Shown piece after piece: positions 17,388 through 24,621 of a stretch of 64,000 nucleotides of DNA. The translations under genes were made by a program, and so were the position numbers. Source of the DNA: JAJPIG01 sp035531675 (GTDB lineage Bacteria > Desulfobacterota > Binatia > Binatales > Binataceae). The notes beneath the pieces were generated by a model. It saw nothing but the letters and a program-made list of their open reading frames with translations, made no database searches and was not told the DNA's origin. The DNA lies in the NCBI GenBank assembly GCA_035531675.1, contig DATKSL010000010.1, forward strand, positions 70,124 through 134,123, given 5' to 3'. How positions within the stretch are numbered: position 1 is the first letter of the stretch; each line of letters opens with the position of its first letter.

Positions 17388-18968
17388 ATGATACGCACGA
17401 GTCGGTCCAAATGTTTAGCCGGGTTGTATGTGTTCAGCCTGATGGTCGCGGTGCTGATGCTGTTGCGCGCCTCGCCCGCCTCCGCCAGACGATTAACGGG
17501 AAAGGCCGTGAAGGCCGCGGACAGTGGGGTAGCCTGTTTGCAGGACGTATATGGGAGCAAAAAGCTCGTCTGTACGGCCAACGATGTCACCATTGCCTCG
17601 GTCGACAACATCAGGGGCCTCGACGGCAAGCCGCTCACCTCTTGTACCCCGGGCGTGGACTTTGCATTTATCGGGGACTTCCATGTGACAACGACCGCCA
17701 GCTCGCGACAAAACATCGGCATCTATTTCCAGACCGCTGGCGGGACCAACGCGTTAACCGGGACCTGTTCGGATAACATCATTGGGCAGCTACACGACTG
17801 CCCGATGACCACGCCGGGAACCCTTCAGTGCGGATCCTCCACCTATACTGAGTCCGATGCGGCACCGGACAATTGCGGTGATACCACTTCGGCGCACCCG
17901 GAGGTGGTCACTATCGAGGTTACCGGCGTCAAGTGCCAGGCCGCCGCCGGGACGACCTCGGTGGCGCTCCCCTACTGCACAAGCTGGCAGCAGCCGAATG
18001 GGGCGATTTTGTGCGAAAGCTCGCCGCCGTTATATCCGTGGGTTTCAGGGGCGATCCCAGGAACGGTGTCCAAATGCAGCTGCAATAACGGCTTCACTGT
18101 GCCGATCGCCGTACAGTCGCCGGCAGTATCGGTGTCGAAGAGCTGTACTGTACCGGGGCAAACCGCGCAGACCTCTTGCACGATGTCCGACCCCGGCGGC
18201 AGCGTGACCTACAACGTCACCGTGACCAACGACCAATCGAATTTCGGTAGCGTGACGCTGAAACAGATCTGTGACACTCAGTATGGAACCATCGCCACGG
18301 CGGCGGGCTACGCGGGCACGTGCCCCAATGGAACCATCGCCAATAGCCCCACCAGCACCACCTGCTCCCTCCAGCAGGCCATCGCGTTTGGGGGCAATTA
18401 TCCGTGTAGTTTTACAGTCAGCCAGGGCGAGGATTCGGATGTGACAAACATCGTGACCGCCAAAGGGGTCGGTGCGGATGGCACTACTCCGTTCAGCCAG
18501 GATTCTAACTCGGTGGAGGTGACGGTCGACGAAGCGGCGAGTACCGCGACGACGACCAAGAGCCTTGCCGCTATTAAGGCTGGCTGCGCCACCGTAAGGT
18601 ACGGCGTGGACATCCATAACACTGGCGCGGCGGATGAGAGCCTGTCGTTGACAGCGCTCACCGACGATCAAGTGGATATCACGACGGTGACGAGCACTAT
18701 TCTCGGCACCACCTGCGGCGTTGCAAATGGCGCGGGCACGCTGAGCGGGACGGCTGGAGCGGGAACGTTGCCAGCCACGATCGCAGTGGGAGGCCACTAT
18801 ATCTGCCAATTCGACCGCCAGTTCTGCAGCGCGCTGGATGCGAGCGGATGTATCTCGCACACCGACACGGTGACGCCTTCACTGAGCGATGATGGCGAAG
18901 GCAAAGCCGTCAGCAATACCGGCGGTTCGCTCACCGTCAAGGAGTGCTTCACCGCGTCCGCGCCATAG
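17388..18968 (+). CDS. Cysteine-rich secreted protein with DUF11-like segments
   Basis: A 526-residue exported protein. The signal peptide (CLAGLYVFSLMVAVLMLLRA, cleavage likely near ASA-R34) is followed by a mature chain with 24 cysteines, an even number that suits extensive disulfide bonding outside the cytoplasm, and a low content of charged residues. The middle (about 245-385) resembles DUF11-type beta-sandwich repeats: GGSVTYNVTVTNDQSNFGSV and related phrases near 275. A further similar segment begins near 400 (CATVRYGVDIHNTGAADES). The protein could be a surface layer or matrix component. It is monocistronic, with a strong terminator 66 bp downstream. I do not recognise a named family for the whole chain. 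Confidence 0.8.
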   Translation: MIRTSRSKCLAGLYVFSLMVAVLMLLRASPASARRLTGKAVKAADSGVACLQDVYGSKKLVCTANDVTIASVDNIRGLDGKPLTSCTPGVDFAFIGDFHVTTTASSRQNIGIYFQTAGGTNALTGTCSDNIIGQLHDCPMTTPGTLQCGSSTYTESDAAPDNCGDTTSAHPEVVTIEVTGVKCQAAAGTTSVALPYCTSWQQPNGAILCESSPPLYPWVSGAIPGTVSKCSCNNGFTVPIAVQSPAVSVSKSCTVPGQTAQTSCTMSDPGGSVTYNVTVTNDQSNFGSVTLKQICDTQYGTIATAAGYAGTCPNGTIANSPTSTTCSLQQAIAFGGNYPCSFTVSQGEDSDVTNIVTAKGVGADGTTPFSQDSNSVEVTVDEAASTATTTKSLAAIKAGCATVRYGVDIHNTGAADESLSLTALTDDQVDITTVTSTILGTTCGVANGAGTLSGTAGAGTLPATIAVGGHYICQFDRQFCSALDASGCISHTDTVTPSLSDDGEGKAVSNTGGSLTVKECFTASAP

Positions 18969-19033
18969 TAAAAAATGCTCGAGTCGCCCGCCCACGCGGG
19001 GCGGGCGGCTGCACTCACGACAACTTGCTCGGT

Positions 19034-19077
19034 AACCGGTCTGGACGGCGCGATGGCGCCGTCCAGACCGGTTTTTT
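19034..19077 (+). terminator. Strong rho-independent terminator between convergent genes
   Basis: An 18-bp perfect stem (19034-19051 with 19056-19073, 4-base loop GATG) runs into six T residues on the plus strand (19072-19077). It terminates the cysteine-rich secreted protein gene; the minus strand lacks a good T tract, so use by the opposing protease gene is uncertain. A second GC hairpin lies just before it (about 18986-19008). Confidence 0.93.
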
Positions 19078-19088
19078 CGAAGCGGCGC

Positions 19089-20810
19089 CTACTGCACCGC
19101 GAAACTGGTCGCGGCGCTGGCGGAAGTGCCATCGATCGTGGCGGCGGCGCTCACCTGATAGGTCCCGCTCGGATCCCTGCGGCCGAGCTTGAGCTTGTAG
19201 ACCGCGGTGCCGTTGCTGTTGGTGGTCGCGCTGCCCGATGCCACTGAGCCGTTGGCCTTCGTAATCGTAAATTTCACTGAATCATTGGCGGCCGGTGAGC
19301 CGCCGGCAGTCGCCATGGCCGTGATCGATACGGTCTGGCCGCGACTGTAGCTCTGCTGGCCGGTGGCAACCGCCAGACCCGCCGTGAACTGCACCGTGAC
19401 GGCAGCCTGGGTGGACGTTACCCAGGTCGTGGTCAACATCAGGCCTGAGGTCGGGTCGACGAAGCTTTGACCGGTCACGAGGGAGGGATCGAAGGCCCAG
19501 TCGTAGGTCGGGGTCGCCGGCGTCATGTCGAGCAGATCGCCGCTGTTGCCGTCGCCATCGGTCCCGATATGCACCAGCACGCCATCGGTTTCGTTCTCCG
19601 ATGGCTGGTTGGCGATGAACGCGTCGAAGCCGACCGCCTGCCGCGCCTCGACGTAATACCAGCTCTGCGCCCCGGTCGTCGGATCGATAGACTTCAGAAT
19701 CTTCAGCGCGTTGGGCCCCGACCCGTCGAGTTCGTAGGCGTCGAGGATGTACGTCCCGCTGCTTTGGACCGCTGTGATCGACGGCGATGCGCCGTAGTTC
19801 AACCAGCCCAGCCGCTCCTTCTGGAAGGCGTTGTATTCGGGTGACGGGGTTTGCGGCGCACCCATCGTGTCCAGGATGTCGCCATACTCAATGACGTTGC
19901 AGTTGGAGCCGATCGTCGCACCGGTGCCGCAATCGAGCAGATGCGAATGGTAGAGGCCGAGCGCGTGCCCCAGTTCATGGTCGACGATATGCACGTCCAG
20001 GCTGCCGCTACCGTTGGTGCCGTTGATCCAGGTCTGCGAAGGGCTCCCGCCGATCGACGACGAACCCGCCCATCCGCAATTGTTGTTCTGCGGGAAGGCA
20101 TAGACATAATGGCTGTAGGCGGAGAGATCGACCCCCGCCGCGGTGGCGGCCGCCTGCGCGTCGCTGGCGATACTCGCGGTGTCGCAGCTCGTGCTGCTGA
20201 GCGGAATCGTGAACCAGCCGACTACGTCGCCGGTGAGCCAGGTCTGTTGATAGGAGTTTTCCATGAAGAAGCTGCTGCCGGTGGTGAACACCGTGCTATC
20301 AGCATCGGCCACCGTATACGGCTGATTGCTCGGGTCGTCCTGGAAGTTTACCAGCATCACCAGCGTCGATTGTGCGCCGAGCGTATTCGGCAACACTGCC
20401 GAGGGCGCCGGCTGCTGCGGTTGCTGCGGCTTGCCCTTGATGTGGTTGGTGGTGCCCGAGGCGAGCATCAGGCTGCCGTCGGCGAGCCGGGCGCCCTGGA
20501 CAACCACGCGGTCGCCGGTCAGCAGATTGGTCGGTGGATGCTTTGCGAAGTGGAGCCGGATTCGCCGCCCGCTCGGCATCGTCAGAAAATAGCGCGTGCG
20601 GCTGCGACGCGCGTAGTCGGCTACTCGCACCTCGAGGGTGCCCGCGAGTTCCATCGCCCGGCCCGCGACCCCGGCGCTAGCCGGCGAGTCGCCGGGCGCG
20701 CTGGCAAGGTCCGCCGCGTTTCCATGGGATGCGCTGACGAAGAACAGAATCGTCGCCAGAACGGCGGCCGGAAAAAAAACCTTCCGGCCGCGTGCGCCTT
20801 TCGCCTGCAT
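19089..20810 (-). CDS. Secreted zinc metalloprotease (gametolysin/M11-like) with Ig-like tail
   Basis: A 573-residue exported protease. A signal peptide occupies about residues 10-33 (VFFPAAVLATILFFVSASHG). The zinc site is HELGHALGLYHSH near residue 279 (HExxHxxGxxH), followed by a Met-turn-like YGDILDTMG about 30 residues on, as in metzincin families M11 and M43. A propeptide-like N-terminal region (about 50-130) precedes the catalytic domain, and residues about 480-573 form an Ig-like domain (GQTVSITAMATAGGSPAAND) common in secreted proteases. It faces the cysteine-rich protein convergently. Likely extracellular; substrate unknown. Confidence 0.85.
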   Translation of the reverse strand: MQAKGARGRKVFFPAAVLATILFFVSASHGNAADLASAPGDSPASAGVAGRAMELAGTLEVRVADYARRSRTRYFLTMPSGRRIRLHFAKHPPTNLLTGDRVVVQGARLADGSLMLASGTTNHIKGKPQQPQQPAPSAVLPNTLGAQSTLVMLVNFQDDPSNQPYTVADADSTVFTTGSSFFMENSYQQTWLTGDVVGWFTIPLSSTSCDTASIASDAQAAATAAGVDLSAYSHYVYAFPQNNNCGWAGSSSIGGSPSQTWINGTNGSGSLDVHIVDHELGHALGLYHSHLLDCGTGATIGSNCNVIEYGDILDTMGAPQTPSPEYNAFQKERLGWLNYGASPSITAVQSSGTYILDAYELDGSGPNALKILKSIDPTTGAQSWYYVEARQAVGFDAFIANQPSENETDGVLVHIGTDGDGNSGDLLDMTPATPTYDWAFDPSLVTGQSFVDPTSGLMLTTTWVTSTQAAVTVQFTAGLAVATGQQSYSRGQTVSITAMATAGGSPAANDSVKFTITKANGSVASGSATTNSNGTAVYKLKLGRRDPSGTYQVSAAATIDGTSASAATSFAVQ

Positions 20811-21338
20811 ATCGTCCTCCCCCGCGCCTGCCCCACAACCACCCGCAAAAGACCGGCGCTCGAATCAGCATTAGCCGCGCAACACTAAGCGTTCCTCCCT
20901 GACAGCAAACTGCGCCGCGAGAGGTTCTCACGACGCTGGAAGAACCGGGGATCCCGAAGCGCTCGACCGCGACGAAGCGATCCTAGCGAGCGGCCGCGGC
21001 AACAAAATCCACCTGGGCCCGATGGAGCAAATGATGAGCCATACGCTAAAGAGGTCCGGAATTGCTTTGTTTTATCACCAGGCATCTGGACTTTTGAGGT
21101 AATCGCGTCAACATACGTGACTGAAACGCGACGACTCGTTGCAAAGCTGCAATATGCTCAGGCCTGATGCCGAACGGGGGAGTCGGACGATGTGGGCGAA
21201 ATTTGGCGGCGATCCTCGGGCTATCGAAACGGCACCGGAGGAGTGCAGGGGGGATGCACTCCCGCCGGTGCGTTTCGGGACGCCGCGCATCGCCACGGCC
21301 CCGGGGGATGAAGCCGTGGCGAGCTTGGCTGGGGGATG
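20811..21338. other. Gap upstream of the metalloprotease gene
   Basis: 528 bp. The first part (20811-21120) should carry the protease promoter; I see no clear boxes. The second part (about 21139-21340) is dense in stem-loops and is annotated separately as a possible RNA. Short ORFs here (for example 21139-21345) lack homology and a good ribosome-binding site. Confidence 0.5.
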
Positions 21339-21340
21339 CT
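21139..21340 (+). ncRNA. Candidate structured RNA with repeated GGGGGA loop motif
   Basis: Successive hairpins are visible: TTGCA/TGCAA (21139-21152); CCGA/TCGG (21170-21186) with loop ACGGGGGAG; a 21-bp hairpin with two small bulges (21225-21277) whose 7-base loop is mostly G; and a 10-bp hairpin (21290-21299 with 21313-21322) whose loop contains CGGGGGATGA. GGGGGA occurs four times (21176, 21249, 21303, 21331), three of them in loops. CsrA/RsmA binds GGA exposed in loops, so a CsrB/RsmZ-like sponge is one reading. Strand is uncertain: as a minus-strand transcript it would be the 3' UTR of the CpxP-like gene with TCCCCC loops. Confidence 0.4.
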
Positions 21341-21827
21341 ACTGATCGGCGCTTTTAGCGCCGGCCTTATCCGAGGTCGCAGCGCCATTGAACTTCTGGA
21401 ACAGCGCATGACGTTGCTGCATCTGCTGATCCTGCATGGCCTGCCATTGGGTGACGAACTTGGTGGCCTGGCTGCGCTGCGCGGCCGACAGGCTGGACAG
21501 GATCGTTTTGGCGAGCTTGACCTTTTCGGCCAGCATGTTGTGGTGCGCGGTCTCGAGCGCCGTTACGTCAGCGGTGGTATCCTTGCCGGCCACCAGGTCC
21601 AGGGTCAGTTGCTGACGCGCGCTGCGCATCGCCTCGTGCAGGTTCTTGAGATTGGTCCGGTCCGCCATGATCGCGGCCTTGACCTGCTGATGCGGGACCA
21701 TTTTCCATACCACCGGCGGCATCAGCTGGCCGTCATGGCCGTGATGACCCTGGGCCGACCCGATCGCGGGCATCAGCACAATCGCCGCCAGTCCGAGGGC
21801 GGCCGTCAAACCGAAAATCGTTTTCAT
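21339..21827 (-). CDS. Spy/CpxP-like periplasmic protein
   Basis: A 162-residue protein with a signal peptide (IFGLTAALGLAAIVLMPAIG, cleavage near SAQ, residue 26), a histidine-rich start of the mature chain (GHHGHDG) and a long helical, glutamine- and lysine-rich body. The arrangement, including LHEAMRSARQQLTLDLVAG and LSAAQRSQATKFVTQWQAM, matches the Spy/CpxP superfamily of periplasmic chaperones and metal-stress sensors, where LTxxQ-type repeats form the concave surface. It is the last gene of a minus-strand unit after an ECF sigma factor and anti-sigma factor, so it may be a regulator of the pair or a target. Histidines could bind metal. Confidence 0.72.
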   Translation of the reverse strand: MKTIFGLTAALGLAAIVLMPAIGSAQGHHGHDGQLMPPVVWKMVPHQQVKAAIMADRTNLKNLHEAMRSARQQLTLDLVAGKDTTADVTALETAHHNMLAEKVKLAKTILSSLSAAQRSQATKFVTQWQAMQDQQMQQRHALFQKFNGAATSDKAGAKSADQ

Positions 21828-21869
21828 GTGTTCTCCTGTTTCGATCGTCTCGCTTGGCGCGAGGTGAAA

Positions 21870-22340
21870 TCAAAAGTCATCGCTATCCTGCGCGCCGTTG
21901 TCAGCCGGGAGATCGATGTTTGAATCGCTGTCATCAGGCGACAGTAGATCATCGACATACAGTGCGTACGAGGCGGGCGTGACGAGCGCGCCGCTCACGC
22001 TTGCGGAGCTATCGAGCGCGACCATCACCGGCGCGGCCGCCGGTTGCGAGGCGCCGGGCTGCCCGCCGACATTCCCGGTCGTCAACCGTCCGCATAGAAA
22101 CGCCGCCACCAGCGCTGCAAACGCGAATCCCATCCGGGCCTGGTGACCGCTCACGCGCGGCGCCCAGTGTTGCGCCGGGGCGGGTTGATTGAGCACCGCG
22201 ACGATTCCCGCGAGGTCATCGTCCAGCCGTCGATAGCGCCGGTCGCAATCCGCGCACTGCTCGAGATGCTGGCGTTCGCGCCGCAGCTCCTCGCCGTCGT
22301 GGAGCATCAGCAGAACCCGCTCGCTGAGACATCGATTCAT
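21870..22340 (-). CDS. Anti-sigma factor with zinc-finger ZAS domain
   Basis: A 156-residue single-pass membrane protein. The N-terminal domain has the ZAS signature HLEQCADC (H-x3-C-x2-C) near residue 30, which binds an ECF sigma factor. A membrane segment lies near 75-95 (GFAFAALVAAFLCGRL) and the periplasmic tail is acidic (SPDDSDSNIDLPADNGAQDS). The ATG at 22340 is preceded by GGAAG; a GTG at 22376 would add 12 residues before the ZAS domain and is less likely. It sits 89 bp downstream of the sigma gene and 42 bp before the CpxP-like gene. Confidence 0.85.
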   Translation of the reverse strand: MNRCLSERVLLMLHDGEELRRERQHLEQCADCDRRYRRLDDDLAGIVAVLNQPAPAQHWAPRVSGHQARMGFAFAALVAAFLCGRLTTGNVGGQPGASQPAAAPVMVALDSSASVSGALVTPASYALYVDDLLSPDDSDSNIDLPADNGAQDSDDF

Positions 22341-22429
22341 CGTTACTTCCTGCTCGGCTTTCCGTCCGCGCTTCACTGACTAAGACGAGCGCGGCTCCCG
22401 ATGAGTTGACATCGATCCATGCGCTTCAG

Positions 22430-22966
22430 TTACGCCTGGTCTTTCAAAGCGGCCCGCAGGCGCTGGACGGCGCGGAACAGGTGGCGCTTGACGGTGCCGG
22501 GATCCAGCTGCAGCAACGCGGCCACTTCGCTGGTGGTGTATTCCTCGATATGGCGCAGGATGAAGACTTCCCGTTGACGGGCCGGGAGCTTGCGAAACTC
22601 GCCCCACACCACGCCGTACAGCTCGCGCCCCTGCGCCACACGCTCGGCGCCGGGCGCGGGGCTCTGATGGTCGCTGTCGTGAAACTCGTCGACCCGCCGA
22701 TACCACCATCGCCACCATCCCGAGCGCCGCCGGTCATGACAGGCGTTCACCGCCACCCGCGTCAGCCACGCCGCCCAACTGTCGGGCGCGCCGTCGGCGC
22801 GATAATGGTCGAGCGCCTTGACGAAGACTTCCTGGGCGGTTTCCTGCGCCTCGTCATCGTCGGTCAGCATCCTGCGGCACAGCCGCGCGATGCGCGGATG
22901 ATGGTCGCGATAGATCTGATCCCAATTATTGGGCGTACTCGGCACGGATTTTAGATGCGCCCTCAT
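22430..22966 (-). CDS. ECF-family RNA polymerase sigma factor
   Basis: A 178-residue sigma factor with region 2 (DQIYRDHHPRIARLCRRMLT through QETAQEVFVKAL, residues about 16-50) and region 4 (LPARQREVFILRHIEEYTTS then a helix-turn-helix ending VKRHLFRAVQRLRAAL, about 125-170). The linker is short and tryptophan-rich (GWWRWWYRR). ECF sigma factors direct transcription of stress genes and are held by the cognate membrane anti-sigma factor, encoded just downstream here. The order sigma, anti-sigma, CpxP-like suggests an envelope- or metal-responsive circuit. The divergent secreted-protein genes to the right may also be targets (inference). Confidence 0.9.
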   Translation of the reverse strand: MRAHLKSVPSTPNNWDQIYRDHHPRIARLCRRMLTDDDEAQETAQEVFVKALDHYRADGAPDSWAAWLTRVAVNACHDRRRSGWWRWWYRRVDEFHDSDHQSPAPGAERVAQGRELYGVVWGEFRKLPARQREVFILRHIEEYTTSEVAALLQLDPGTVKRHLFRAVQRLRAALKDQA

Positions 22967-23102
22967 AGCTATCAGCTATTTGACGTAAGCGATCGCGATT
23001 TGGTTGACGAGCGTCGAATTCGGCGGAGTTCATGTCAACGCCGGAAGCGCCATTTACGTCTTAAGCGACGGAAGCTTTAGAGTGAAGCAAAGAGGTAGAC
23101 TG

Positions 23103-23276
23103 ATGAAGCGCTTGATTTCGATCGTATCCGCGCTACTTATCGTCGGTGGCTTGGCCGGTTCGTCGATGGCCGCGGAGAGTGCCCCACCTACCCCGTCGGC
23201 GAAGACCATCGCGGTGTTGTTGCTGCTGATGGCAGAGAGTTCGGGCTCGACGGGGGTCCTCGTCACGCAGCCATGA
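23103..23276 (+). CDS. Small secreted peptide
   Basis: A 57-residue product with a signal peptide (LISIVSALLIVGGLAGSSMA, cleavage after MAA near 24). The mature part has about 33 residues including a hydrophobic stretch AVLLLLMAE that could be membrane-associated. The start at 23103 is preceded by AGAGG; an upstream in-frame start at 23004 adds 33 residues without sense. The stop overlaps the start of the next gene by four bases (ATGA), suggesting translational coupling. It is divergent from the ECF sigma gene, with about 135 bp between. I recognise no family. Confidence 0.55.
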   Translation: MKRLISIVSALLIVGGLAGSSMAAESAPPTPSAKTIAVLLLLMAESSGSTGVLVTQP

Positions 23277-23866
23277 ACCGCGCTAAAGGGCCGCGGTCGA
23301 GAATCTCGAGGGCGGAGATGGTCGCGGCGATTCTTTCCGCGATCGTGACCGCGATAGTGGCCGTGGCTGGCGCCGCTGAAGCACAGGAGTTGAGCAGGCA
23401 ATATCGCGATTATCGCGCGCCGGACGGAACCCTGATCGCGCGCGTCGTGGCCGCCGACAAAGCCCTGTCCGAGACTGACGTCGAGAGCCGCATCGAGATT
23501 CGGAGCAAAGACGGCAAACTGATCTTTTCGAAGGACTATTCCTCGGACGACGGCTTGCACGGCCTGGGTGTGGTCAAAGCGCAGTGGACGCCGGATTCGC
23601 AGTTCTTCGTCTACAGCATGACCTCCTCCGGCGGCCATCAGCCGTGGTATGCACCGATTGACGTCTACAGCCGCGCTCACAACCGGGTTGCGCGGTTGGA
23701 CGAGATGACGGGCCATCGGCCCACGCTGTCAGCCGCCTTTGACATCATCCCGCCCCATTCAGTGGAAGACGCATGCGCCAAGGATGCGCAGCATCACGAC
23801 CAGGACTACGTGACGATCAGGATCGATTTGGCCAAGGCCTTCCCGATGCCGACGGCGAATCGCTGA
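23273..23866 (+). CDS. Secreted hypothetical protein
   Basis: A 197-residue protein with an N-terminal signal or anchor (MVAAILSAIVTAIVAVAGAA, about residues 16-35). The mature part looks beta-rich with short charged turns (YRAPDGTLIARVVAADK, SRIEIRSKDGKLIFSKDYSS, GVVKAQWTPDSQFFVYSM), a pattern of beta-propeller or TolB-like blades, but too short for a full propeller. It is coupled to the small secreted peptide gene by an ATGA overlap. Function unknown; likely periplasmic. Confidence 0.65.
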   Translation: MNRAKGPRSRISRAEMVAAILSAIVTAIVAVAGAAEAQELSRQYRDYRAPDGTLIARVVAADKALSETDVESRIEIRSKDGKLIFSKDYSSDDGLHGLGVVKAQWTPDSQFFVYSMTSSGGHQPWYAPIDVYSRAHNRVARLDEMTGHRPTLSAAFDIIPPHSVEDACAKDAQHHDQDYVTIRIDLAKAFPMPTANR

Positions 23867-23883
23867 GCCGCTGGGAATAGAAA

Positions 23884-24333
23884 TCAACGCGGGGAGCGGC
23901 CCCAGGCCTCGATCAGGCTCTCGAAGGCGCGGCGCAGTTCGGGATCCTTGAGCTCGGGCAGCTCGATCGAGCGGCGCGTCGCGCGCTCCACGGGCTTCAG
24001 GCGCGGCCGATCGCGGCGGCTGAGCCGTCCCTTCACGAAGCGCAGGTCGCGCACCACGTCGGCGCCGAGCCGGGCCTGCAGGCGCGCGAGGATGTCGCTC
24101 TTGAGCAGGTTCAGCTCCTGGATCCACATCGCGGTCGAAACCTTGATGGTGGCGGTGTGGAACTTGAGGCCGCCGACTTCGGTGCGCCGCGCGATACCCT
24201 CACCGACCATCGCGGGCCATACCTGCACCAGCCGCACCAGGCCGAAATGACCCTCGGCGTCGAGCTTCTCGATGATCGGCTGGAGCGCGCTGGCGATCGG
24301 TTCGGGACTCCTGCGGCGTCGCTTCTCCATCAC
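23884..24333 (-). CDS. DUF721 family protein (DciA-like)
   Basis: A 149-residue protein of the DUF721/DciA family, which in many bacteria replaces DnaC/DnaI in loading the DnaB helicase. The family core is seen at VRLVQVWPAMVGEGIARRTE (near 33-52) and in STAMWIQELNLLKSDILARL (near 65-84), with a lysine/arginine-rich C-terminal part. The protein lies alone, convergent with a secreted-protein gene and divergent from nrdJ. Proximity to a DNA-precursor gene fits replication-linked use but is not proof. Confidence 0.8.
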   Translation of the reverse strand: MMEKRRRRSPEPIASALQPIIEKLDAEGHFGLVRLVQVWPAMVGEGIARRTEVGGLKFHTATIKVSTAMWIQELNLLKSDILARLQARLGADVVRDLRFVKGRLSRRDRPRLKPVERATRRSIELPELKDPELRRAFESLIEAWGRSPR

Positions 24334-24462
24334 GGTTCCGATTCTTACCCGCGCCGCCGAAGAGTTCCAAACCGGGCTCTCTTTGAATAAGAATATCTAA
24401 TGCTCCAATGAAGCTTTGGTGTTGGCCGGCTTATCAAGCGAAGATTTGTCAAAAGCCTGTCA

Positions 24463-24500
24463 ACAATCTGATATATAGTTTGTCCACAGGGCTATGCACA
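24463..24500 (+). promoter_or_regulatory. Candidate NrdR half-box and DnaA-like boxes before nrdJ
   Basis: GATATATAGT near 24470 matches the right half of the NrdR box (consensus acACwAtATaTwGtgt); the left half is poor. Just downstream, TTGTCCACA (24480-24488) and CTATGCACA (24492-24500) each differ by one base from a DnaA box (TTWTNCACA). NrdR and DnaA both regulate ribonucleotide reductase genes in other bacteria. The gap lies 120-160 bp before the nrdJ start. Confidence 0.3.
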
Positions 24501-24621
24501 CAACATGTTGGGGGTCACGCTTGACACTCAAGACCGTTTCATGCGATGAAAGTCGCTCGGCATAGAGCAAATTAGTTAGCTGGAAACGCGGTGCAGGCGG
24601 CAGGCGGCGGCGGAGGGGACG

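Noticed and set aside
21139..21345. Short overlapping ORFs in the stem-loop region
   Set aside because: They match the hairpins rather than a codon pattern and are unlikely to be translated.
24424..24621. Cobalamin riboswitch upstream of nrdJ
   Set aside because: No B12-box-like sequence (rGCCACTG) is present in the gap.
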